64,000 nt of DNA. Origin: RYN-122 sp963761655 (lineage in GTDB: Bacteria > Actinomycetota > Actinomycetes > Mycobacteriales > SCTD01). Each line of letters starts with the position of its first letter. The first letter of the stretch is position 1. The DNA lies in assembly GCA_963761655.1 (NCBI GenBank), contig CAVXHI010000001.1, forward strand, positions 1-64,000, written 5' to 3'. The notes under the pieces are model-generated. The model made no database searches. It saw only the letters and a program-made list of their open reading frames with translations, and had not been told where the DNA came from. The translations under genes were made by a program, and so were the position numbers. Below, piece after piece: positions 1 to 6,336 of this stretch.

Positions 1-44
1 TAACGACCAGACACGTTGTTGACGGCGTGGTGACTTGATCTTGG

Positions 45-102
45 GGAGGACCTCCGGGCTGAGTGGCGGTATCTGACATCGCTTCTCATCCGGAGGTCCT
101 CC
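45..102 (+). promoter_or_regulatory. Inverted repeat that can hide the transposase ribosome binding site
   Basis: Bases 45-57 (ggaggacctccgg) and 90-102 (ccggaggtcctcc) are perfect 13-nt inverse complements separated by 32 nt. The second arm contains the Shine-Dalgarno sequence GGAGG (92-96) and ends directly before the GTG start at 103. A transcript entering from outside the element would fold this hairpin and block translation, as known for other insertion sequences that damp read-through expression. Each arm is itself a short palindrome, so local alternative folds exist. The role is inferred. Confidence 0.55.
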
Positions 103-1062
103 GTGTCGCACGCTAACGCCCGTCTGAACGAGTTCGGCAGGAAGTTGATCGTCGAGCGGGTCCTGGCCGGCCATAAGCCGGGCGAGGTCGCCAAGCAGGC
201 AGGTGTCAGCCGCCAGACGGTCTACAAGTGGGTCCGGCGGTTCAAGGCCGAGGGACTGGCGGGGCTGGCCGACCGGTCCTCGCGCCCGCACCGCAGCCCG
301 ACCCTGACCAGCCCGACTGACACAGCCCGGATCACTGCCGCGCGGGTCCAGCACTTCGCCGGCCCGGTTGTGCTCGCGGGCCTGCTGAACCTGCCGGCGA
401 GCACGATCGGGGCGGTCCTGCGACGCGAGCAGATGCCGGCCCTGGCCCGTCTGGACCGAGTGACCGGCGAGGTCCTGAAGGGCCGTCGGCACTCCGACAT
501 CCGCTATGAGCACCGAGACCCCGGGTCGCTGCTGCACGTGGACGTGAAGAAGCTCGGGAAGATCCCGCCCGGCGGCGGCTGGCGCGCCCATGGCCGTGGC
601 ACCGCCACCCCCAGGGGCCGAGGCGCCGGCTGGGACTTCGTCCACGTCGCGGTCGATGACCGCAGCCGCGTCGCCTACGTCGAGGTGCTCAGCGACGAGA
701 AGGGCGCGACCTGCGCCGGGTTCCTCTGCCGGGCCGCCAAATGGTTCCGCGACGAGCACGGCGTCACGATCCGCCGAGTCCTGACCGACAACGCCAAGAA
801 CTACACCGTGTCCCGGGACTGGATCGCGGTCTGCAGCGCCCTGCAGATCAAACGGCGCTACATCAAGCCGCACTGCCCCTGGACCAACGGCAAAGCCGAG
901 CGCTTCAACCGGACCCTGCAGACCGAGTGGGCCTACAGCCGCAGCTGGACCTACAACTCCCAGCGGACCCTGGCCCTGGACAGCTTCGTCCGCCGCTACA
1001 ACACTCAACGAGGCCACTCAGCACTCGCAGGCCGACCCCCCATCAGCCGCCTCGCCGCGTGA
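103..1062 (+). CDS. IS481-family transposase
   Basis: This 319-residue DDE transposase catalyses cut and strand transfer of its own element. An N-terminal helix-turn-helix (about residues 10-60, with QAGVSRQTVYKWVRRF) is followed by an rve-type integrase core. The catalytic triad is visible as D147 in LLHVDVKKLG, D229 in RVLTDNAKNY and E266 in NGKAERFNRT. The length fits the family and the frame is intact, so the element may be active. GTG at 103 is chosen because GGAGG sits at 92-96. A perfect inverted repeat at 45-102 overlaps this binding site. Confidence 0.93.
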   Translation: MSHANARLNEFGRKLIVERVLAGHKPGEVAKQAGVSRQTVYKWVRRFKAEGLAGLADRSSRPHRSPTLTSPTDTARITAARVQHFAGPVVLAGLLNLPASTIGAVLRREQMPALARLDRVTGEVLKGRRHSDIRYEHRDPGSLLHVDVKKLGKIPPGGGWRAHGRGTATPRGRGAGWDFVHVAVDDRSRVAYVEVLSDEKGATCAGFLCRAAKWFRDEHGVTIRRVLTDNAKNYTVSRDWIAVCSALQIKRRYIKPHCPWTNGKAERFNRTLQTEWAYSRSWTYNSQRTLALDSFVRRYNTQRGHSALAGRPPISRLAA

Positions 1063-1084
1063 ACAACCTCCCTGGTCGTTACAC

Positions 1085-1637
1085 CTAGGACACCCAGGAG
1101 GTCACGACGAGGACGCCGAACACCCCCGCGCTGATCAGACCGACGACGACCAGCAGGCCGAGGACCAGGAGCAGCAGCACGCAGCCCGCGTCCGCGATCC
1201 GTGCGCCGAGGGTCTGCGCCGGCTCCGGGCGCTGCGGCCGGGCCCACTCGACGGGCACGCCGCACTGCGCCTCCGCGCGGGAGCGGAGAGCCCGGAGACG
1301 ATCACGGGCCGTCTCCGTGGCGGCGTCGTCCTCGTCGCCGCGCCAGCCCAGGGCCTTCATCAGCTGCACGGGGCCGTCCCCGTACGCCTTCTCGAAGGCC
1401 GCTCGTGACGCCGAGCGCGAGCAGGGCCGGCACGTCCTGCCGCCGCACGGACCGCAGGGGCGGGCGGGCCACCAGCAGGAAGAACAGCCCGCCGAACGAC
1501 AGCCGCAGCCAGGCCGCCCCGGCAGCGCCGACCTCCTCGATGAGCGGCACCGACAGCGCGGAACCCAGCTGCACCGCGAGGATCGCCCCGACCGCGAGCG
1601 ACCACGGCGGGACGCCGACGTCGACGGGGTCACGCAC
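1085..1637 (-). pseudogene. EamA/DMT-type transporter N-terminus joined to an unrelated membrane-protein tail
   Basis: From GTG 1637 the protein reads like the start of an EamA (drug/metabolite, RhtA-like) exporter, with hydrophobic segments around LAVGAILAVQLGSALSV and AAWLRLSFGGLFFLLVA. After LLALGVTSG, near 1408, the transporter similarity stops. In the neighbouring frame the sequence continues as a soluble stretch (FEKAYGDGPVQLMKALGW) and one hydrophobic segment, ending in a TAG at 1085 beside the IS481 end. This looks like a deletion junction joining two gene fragments, not a one-base shift. The transporter start overlaps the upstream regulator by 8 nt, so the two were once an operon. 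Confidence 0.6.
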
Positions 1638-2211
1638 GGGGACGCCCGACGTCGGGCTCGAACACGGACAGGGAGAACCGGGCCGCGGCCGTGCCCGGGT
1701 TGACGTAGGCGTGGGGCGCGTCGCCGGAGAAGGACACCGCGTCGCCCACCCCGAGCGCGTGCTGCTGCCCGTCGACCTCCACCACGACGTCGCCCTCGAG
1801 GACGTGGAGCAGCTCCCGGGTGCCCGCGACGTGGGCCTCGCTGGCGTAGCTGTCAGCGGGCCCGAGCGTCCAGTCCCAGAGCTCGACGACGTCGGGGGGC
1901 GTCGTGCTGGCGACGAGCACGGCCCGTCCGCCCTCGGCGCTGGACCACAGCACGGGGCCCGTCCCCGTCGGCGTGACGGTGACCGAGACCGTCCGGGGCT
2001 GCTCGACGAGCGCGGCGAGGGCGACCCCGAGAGCGTCGCTGAGCTTGAGCAGCGTGCCGATGCTGGGGTTCGCGGTGCCCTGCTCGACGGTCACGAGCAT
2101 GCGGCGGCTCACGCCGGACGCCTCGCACAGCTGCTCCTGCGTCCACCGGCGGGCCCGCCGCTCGTGGCGCACCCGCGTACCGATCACGTCGGTCAGGTCA
2201 GGCGTCTCCAC
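1630..2211 (-). CDS. XRE-family regulator with C-terminal cupin domain
   Basis: This is a 193-residue transcription factor. Residues about 8-65 form a lambda-repressor-type helix-turn-helix (RARRWTQEQLCEASGVSRRM). Residues about 110-185 form a small cupin barrel (GTRELLHVLEGDVVVEVDG, then GDAVSFSGDAPHAY) that usually senses a small ligand. Such proteins commonly control an adjacent exporter, here the EamA gene whose start overlaps its stop by 8 nt. That exporter is now broken, so the regulator may be orphaned. GTG at 2211 gives the usual family length. Confidence 0.85.
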   Translation of the reverse strand: METPDLTDVIGTRVRHERRARRWTQEQLCEASGVSRRMLVTVEQGTANPSIGTLLKLSDALGVALAALVEQPRTVSVTVTPTGTGPVLWSSAEGGRAVLVASTTPPDVVELWDWTLGPADSYASEAHVAGTRELLHVLEGDVVVEVDGQQHALGVGDAVSFSGDAPHAYVNPGTAAARFSLSVFEPDVGRPRA

Positions 2212-2241
2212 AGGTGCAGCATAGTGCGCACCCGTGTGCAG

Positions 2242-2654
2242 TCAGGAGGCGCCGTCGGCGACTCCCAGCTCCGTCAGCAGTGCCCGCACGCGGTCGTCGA
2301 TCTCCTCCACGATGCGACGCACCGTCTCGAGGTCCTTGCCCTTGGGGTCCTCGAGCGCCCAGTCGACGACGCGCGTCCCGGGCACGGCCGGGCAGGCCTC
2401 GCCGCAGCCCATGGTGATGACGACGTCGGCAGCCCCGACCCGGTCGCGGGTCAGCAGCGAGGGCGTGTGGTCGCCGACGTCGATCCCGCGCTCGGCCAGC
2501 ACCTGCGCGACCACCGGGTTCACGCCGTCGCCGGGCTCGCTGCCGGCGCTGGACACGACGACGCGGTCACCCCGTGGTGCGCGGTCAGCCGGGCGCCCGC
2601 GACCGAGCGGCCGGAGTTGTGGACGCAGCTGAACAGGACGACGGGGACGGTCAC
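2242..2654 (-). pseudogene. arsC: Arsenate reductase ArsC (low-molecular-weight phosphatase fold), frameshifted as read
   Basis: The N-terminal part from GTG 2654 has the catalytic loop CVHNSGRS (C-X5-R), which attacks arsenate. After RLTAHHG the frame breaks in a GGGG run near 2570-2573. The rest resumes one frame over as DRVVVSSAGSEPGD and runs through ITMGCGEACP to the normal C-terminus at 2242. Together the pieces cover about 135 residues, the size of thioredoxin- or mycothiol-coupled arsenate reductases. The start overlaps the aquaporin stop (GTGA), so it is the last gene of an arsR-aquaporin-arsC unit. A single short indel would restore it; error or real mutation cannot be told apart here. 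Confidence 0.85.
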
Positions 2655-3364
2655 GAGGTGCTCCGGTCGAGGTGGGTCAGGTCGTCGGCCAGCTGGGAGG
2701 CGCGCGGGTAGAGCACGAGCACGGCACCGAGGCCGAGCGCCCCGCCGAGCAGCTGCATGAGGACGAACACGGGTGCGGAGCTCGGGGCGATGCCCGCGAA
2801 CGTGTCCGACAGCGTCCGCCCCACCGTGATGGCGGGGTTCGCGAAGCTGGTGCTGCTGGTGAACCAGTAGGCGGCGGTGATGTAGCCGCCGACGGCGTAG
2901 GCCACCGACGACGCCCGACCGGACCGCACCACCCCGAAGACGACCACGAGCAGGCCGAACGTGGCGACGACCTCGCCCAGCCACAGCGCCCCGGTCGCCC
3001 GCTCCCTGCCCGAGACGTCGACGGCGTCGAGCGAGAACATCAGGTTGGCGACGACGACCCCGAGGCAGCACCCGGCCGTCTGCGCCGTGATGAACAGGGC
3101 GGCCTGCACGGTGGTGACCGCGCCGAGCGCGCGCTCGGCGAGGGTCACCACCGGGTTGAAGGCCGCCGAGACGGGGCCGAGCGCGAGGATCAGCGCGACG
3201 AGGACGGCGCCGGTGATGACGGCGTTCTCGAGCAGCTGCAGGCCGACGTCGTCGGGGCTGAGGGTCTGGGCCGCGATGCCCGAGCCGACGACCGTGGCGG
3301 CCAGCAGCGCGCTGCCGATGAGCTCGGCCGCGACCTTGCGGCTGGTGTCGCTGAGGGCGCGCAC
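2651..3364 (-). CDS. MIP-family channel (aquaglyceroporin, AqpS-like) of the arsenic cluster
   Basis: This 237-residue membrane protein has six predicted helices and the two pore half-helix motifs of aquaporins: N70-P71-V72 in AAFNPVVTLAE and N176-P177-A178 in SFANPAITVGR. The position after the second NPA, usually the selectivity-filter Arg, is Ile here, as expected for a channel with altered selectivity. In bacterial ars operons such channels replace an ArsB pump and let arsenite flow out. It lies between arsR (1-nt gap) and arsC (4-nt overlap). Substrate is inferred from context only. Confidence 0.85.
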   Translation of the reverse strand: MRALSDTSRKVAAELIGSALLAATVVGSGIAAQTLSPDDVGLQLLENAVITGAVLVALILALGPVSAAFNPVVTLAERALGAVTTVQAALFITAQTAGCCLGVVVANLMFSLDAVDVSGRERATGALWLGEVVATFGLLVVVFGVVRSGRASSVAYAVGGYITAAYWFTSSTSFANPAITVGRTLSDTFAGIAPSSAPVFVLMQLLGGALGLGAVLVLYPRASQLADDLTHLDRSTS

Positions 3365-3365
3365 G

Positions 3366-3722
3366 TCAGCAGCAGTCCGGGTCGAGGACCTTGACCAGCG
3401 CCTCGAGGGCGGAGGACCGGGGCCGGTACCAGGTGTTGGTGCCCTTCTTGGTCCCCTCGACCAGGCCGGCCTCCCGCAGCACGCGGAGGTGGTGGCTGAC
3501 GGTGGGCTCGGACAGCCCGACCGCCGGGGCGAGGTCGCAGGTGCAGACGCCGTCGGCGGACTGCGCCAGGAGCATCGACATCAGCTGGACGCGGACCGGG
3601 TCGGCCAGCGCCTTGAGCCGCAGCGCGACGGCGAGGGCGTCGTCCGCGCCCATGACGCCGGAAGCCATCGGCGGGCAGCAGACCGGACCCGTCGTGTCGA
3701 GGACGGGGAGCGCCTTGGGCAT
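3366..3722 (-). CDS. arsR: ArsR-family metalloid-responsive repressor
   Basis: This 118-residue winged-helix repressor should bind its own promoter and release it when As(III) or Sb(III) binds cysteines. The DNA-binding region is around residues 68-90 (AVGLSEPTVSHHLRVLREA). Candidate metalloid ligands are C60 and C62 in DGVCTCDLAP, with further Cys pairs at 15-16 and at the extreme C-terminus (117-118). ATG 3722 is preferred over longer frames because homology begins here and the divergent promoter lies just upstream. It heads the arsR-aquaporin-arsC unit and faces the ArsI/CadI-like gene across a palindromic operator candidate. Confidence 0.9.
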   Translation of the reverse strand: MPKALPVLDTTGPVCCPPMASGVMGADDALAVALRLKALADPVRVQLMSMLLAQSADGVCTCDLAPAVGLSEPTVSHHLRVLREAGLVEGTKKGTNTWYRPRSSALEALVKVLDPDCC

Positions 3723-3743
3723 GCCCGCAGCCTGCCACACGCT

Positions 3744-3774
3744 TCGACGAACGTCAGGCCTTGACGTACGTCGA
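3744..3774. promoter_or_regulatory. 31-bp near-palindromic operator candidate between divergent ars genes
   Basis: Left arm TCGACGAACGTCA (3744-3756) and right arm TGACGTACGTCGA (3762-3774) are inverse complements except for one position. They lie 22 bp upstream of arsR and 45 bp upstream of the divergent VOC gene. TTGACG inside the right arm could double as a -35 element. The position and symmetry suit a dimeric ArsR binding site controlling both directions. Binding is inferred. Confidence 0.6.
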
Positions 3775-3818
3775 TGGATGGGTTCGGATCTGCGCCCCGC
3801 CCTCGTGAAGGAGTCCCG

Positions 3819-4265
3819 ATGCCCGACCTCGACCCGACCCCCGCCCCGACCCCCGACACCGGCCGCGTGCAGCTCGCCCTGGACGTCGACGACCTCGACA
3901 CGGCCATCGCCTTCTACACCCGGCTGTTCGGCACCCCGCCCGCCAAGGTCCGGCCCGGCTACGCGAACTTCGCGCTCGCCCGGCCGCCGCTGAAGCTCGT
4001 CCTGCTGGAGAACCCCGGCAGGGGCGGCAGGCTCAACCACCTCGGCGTCGAGGTCCCCGACACCGCCACGGTGCACAGCGAGATCGCCCGGCTGTCCGGC
4101 CAGGGACTGTTCACCGACGAGGAGATCGGGACGACCTGCTGCTTCGCGACGCAGGACAAGGTCTGGGTCACCGGCCCCGCGGGCGAACGCTGGGAGGTCT
4201 ACACCGTCCTGGCCGACAGCCCCGTCTTCGGCACGAGCCCCGTGCCGTCGCCCTGCTGCTCGTGA
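3819..4265 (+). CDS. ArsI/CadI-like VOC-fold protein (possible organoarsenical C-As lyase)
   Basis: This 148-residue protein has the vicinal-oxygen-chelate fold of ArsI, which cleaves the carbon-arsenic bond of trivalent methylarsenicals, and of cadmium-induced CadI. Visible are the opening strand VQLALDVDDLDTAIAFYTRL, metal-ligand candidates H74 (RLNHLGVEV) and E126 (RWEVYTV), and the diagnostic Cys pair C107-C108 in TTCCFATQDKVWV. A second Cys pair ends the protein (C146-C147). ATG 3819 is chosen because AAGGAG lies 5 nt upstream. It is transcribed divergently from arsR, so metalloid induction is likely. ArsI and CadI cannot be separated by eye. Confidence 0.85.
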   Translation: MPDLDPTPAPTPDTGRVQLALDVDDLDTAIAFYTRLFGTPPAKVRPGYANFALARPPLKLVLLENPGRGGRLNHLGVEVPDTATVHSEIARLSGQGLFTDEEIGTTCCFATQDKVWVTGPAGERWEVYTVLADSPVFGTSPVPSPCCS

Positions 4266-4426
4266 ACCACCGGTCGCCCTCGCGCGCCGTCCTGCGCGTT
4301 CTCGCGGTCCAGCGGGGCGAGCCGGTCGCTCCGCGCCCGGGGGACGCTCTGCACTCGAAGTACGCAGGAGCAAACGGCAAGCTAAATATGCACGCTCATG
4401 CCGATGAGCGGGTGTCGTCCAGCTAG

Positions 4427-5400
4427 GGCGTGTCTGCGAACTGAGGCGCGGTAGCGGCTCGATGCTTCGGTCATGTCCCGTACTCAGGTGTTGACCGATG
4501 AGATGTGGGCGCGCATCGAGCCGTTGCTGCCGCCGTTGAAGGGCCCGATGGGTCGGCCGCGGGCGCCTTACCGGCCGCTGGTCGAAGGCGCGATCTACCG
4601 CCTGCGGACGGGGGTGGCGTGGCGGGACCTGCCGCGGGAGTTCGGCCCGTGGCAGACGGTCTGGAAGCGGCACGACGCCTTCTGCCACGACGGCACTTGG
4701 GACAAGGTCCTGACGGCGTTGCAGGTCCAGGCCGACGCCCGCGGCGAGATCGACTGGCGGGTGTCGGTCGACTCCACGATCGCCCGGGTCCACCAGCACG
4801 GTGCGACGGCCCGGAGGTCGCAGAGGACGCCGCCGTCGCACACAGGGGGGCCGGTCGAACTACACGCCTCGGCGTCGTAGCGGGGACGAACCGGACGATC
4901 ACGCCATTGGACGGTCCCGCGGCGGGCTGACGACCAAGACCCACGCGCTGGTCGACGGCCGGGGCCTGCCCCTGGTCCTGGCGGTCACGCCCGGGCAAGC
5001 TGGGGACTCCCCGGCGCTGAAGTTGCTGCTGGCGGAACTGCGCGTTCCGCGTCAGGGCCCGGGCCGTCCGCGCACAACGCCGGATGTGCTGCGCGGCGAC
5101 AAGGCGTACTCCTCCCGCGCGACCCGGGCACTGCTTCGGGCACGAGGCGTCACCGCCGTCATCCCCGAGCCGGCCGACCAGATCGGCCACCGCAAGAACC
5201 GAGGTTCCCGCGGCGGCCGGCCCGTCAGCTTCAACGCCCAGGACTACAAGGGCCGCAACGTCATCGAACGGGCCTTCAACAAGCTCAAGGACTGGCGCGG
5301 GCTCGCCACCCGCTACGACAAGCACGCGATCACCTACCGCGGCGGGATGGTCCTGGCCTCGATCGTGCTCTGGCTCAACGCATGACTTCGCAGACGCGCC
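4427..5400 (+). mobile_element. IS5-family insertion sequence (two-frame transposase type)
   Basis: The ends GGCGTGTCTGCGAA (4427-4440) and TTCGCAGACGCGCC (5387-5400) are inverted repeats with one mismatch. Both are flanked by CTAG (4423-4426 and 5401-5404), which is either a 4-bp target duplication or a TA duplication within it. The element is about 0.97 kb with one transposase in two overlapping frames. It separates the ars cluster from the TIR-like gene. Confidence 0.88.
4473..5385 (+). CDS. IS5-family transposase made from two overlapping frames
   Basis: The first frame (4473-4880) starts MSRTQVLTDEMWARIEPLLP and contains the first catalytic Asp in VSVDSTIARVHQHG. The second frame (stop at 5385) contains the DHAIGRSRGGLTTK block, the second Asp in LRGDKAYSSRA and the catalytic Glu in NVIERAFNKLKDWR. 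The frames differ by +1 and meet around the six-G run at 4847-4852. Many IS5 members make the full transposase by programmed frameshifting, so this need not be a mutation. Together the parts give the normal length of about 300 residues. Confidence 0.85.
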
Positions 5401-5447
5401 CTAGTTGTCCCAAGCTCGCTATCACTTGCCATCGCTAGCCTGACACC

Positions 5448-6236
5448 GTGGATCTCGCGCGCAAGGTGGAAGTGCTGGACAAGCAGGTGACGGAGGCGCG
5501 GAACGGGGCCCCTATCGACTTCGACGCTTGGCACGCGTCCACGGAGGTGGCCCTCCGGACTGTGACGGGTGACGAGTCGCCGCTTCTCGCGCGATTTCAC
5601 AAGGTGCAGTACTCGCCTTCAGCCATGTATAGCGGCATGGACACGAGCGGCTATCAGCCTGCTGGCGTCAAGAAGGTCATCGCCATTCTGGAAGCCGCGA
5701 AGAGCGAACTAGGCTTGCGGGATGAGTTGGGCGCCGCGGTGAAGGGTGACGAGACCCCCGAACAGAAGGCGGCAGCCGCAGAGGCGGGCCGTGTATTCAT
5801 CGTTCACGGTCACGATGACGCTCACAAGCACGAGCTCTTCCGCGTCCTAGAGTCTGTAACCGGGACCAAACCCATCATCCTCCATGAGCAGCCCAGCGGG
5901 GGTCGCAGCATCTTGGAGAAGCTCGAGGAGTACGCAGCCGCGGCTGGCTTCGCAATCGCCCTTCTGACGGCGGACGACGTCGGAAGAGCTGTGGGCGCAG
6001 AATTGGATGCGCCACGCGCAAGACAGAACGTGGTCTTCGAGGCGGGCTACTTCGCTGGTCGCCTAGGAAGGCGTCGAGTCGTACTCCTGCACGAAGCCTC
6101 AGTCGAGCTCCCCAGCGATCTGCATGGCGTCGTGTACGTGCCGCTAGATGCCAGCGGCGCTTGGAAGATGAAAGTGACTCACGAATTGGCGAGCGCTGGC
6201 CTCCCGGTCAACTGGGAGGGCCTCGCGGGTCAGTAA
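5448..6236 (+). CDS. TIR-like nucleotide-binding protein (PF10137 type, CAP12/Pycsar-effector relative)
   Basis: This is a 262-residue stand-alone protein. Residues about 1-110 form an undescribed helical N-terminal region. Residues about 115-250 form the TIR-like domain, with RVFIVHGHDDAHKHELFRV at the first strand, IALLTADDVG in the middle and NVVFEAGYFAGRLG carrying the likely catalytic E198. Related domains in Pycsar and other anti-phage systems degrade NAD+ after a signal. No cyclase or sensor gene is adjacent. It begins 44 bp after the IS5 flank, and its base composition is clearly less GC-rich than the chromosomal genes, which suggests transfer. GTG 5448 gives the best length. Confidence 0.8.
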   Translation: MDLARKVEVLDKQVTEARNGAPIDFDAWHASTEVALRTVTGDESPLLARFHKVQYSPSAMYSGMDTSGYQPAGVKKVIAILEAAKSELGLRDELGAAVKGDETPEQKAAAAEAGRVFIVHGHDDAHKHELFRVLESVTGTKPIILHEQPSGGRSILEKLEEYAAAAGFAIALLTADDVGRAVGAELDAPRARQNVVFEAGYFAGRLGRRRVVLLHEASVELPSDLHGVVYVPLDASGAWKMKVTHELASAGLPVNWEGLAGQ

Positions 6237-6336
6237 CAGTCCCATACGGCCCGCTAGGGGGAGTCAACCCGCGCCGGCTCAACAAAGCCGCTCAGCCAAC
6301 CACCGAGAGTCCGAAGCCGGGTGCGGGCCTCACCCC

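Larger units (their letters stand above)
1..1083 (+). mobile_element. IS481-family insertion sequence, left tip cut off by window start
   Basis: The first bases, taacgaccag, are the exact inverse of ctggtcgtta at 1072-1081. The right end reads on to ...ttaca, so the left end should begin TG just outside the window. Further in, the two ends share an imperfect GTTGTT block. The element carries a single transposase. The base after the right end starts CCTAGG (1084-1089), which matches the NCTAGN target preferred by the IS481 prototype, so the right boundary is put at 1083. The left target copy lies outside the window. Confidence 0.85.

Noticed and set aside
4847..4852. Classical -1 slippery site in IS5
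   Set aside because: The second frame lies +1 from the first, so a simple -1 slip on the G run does not join them.
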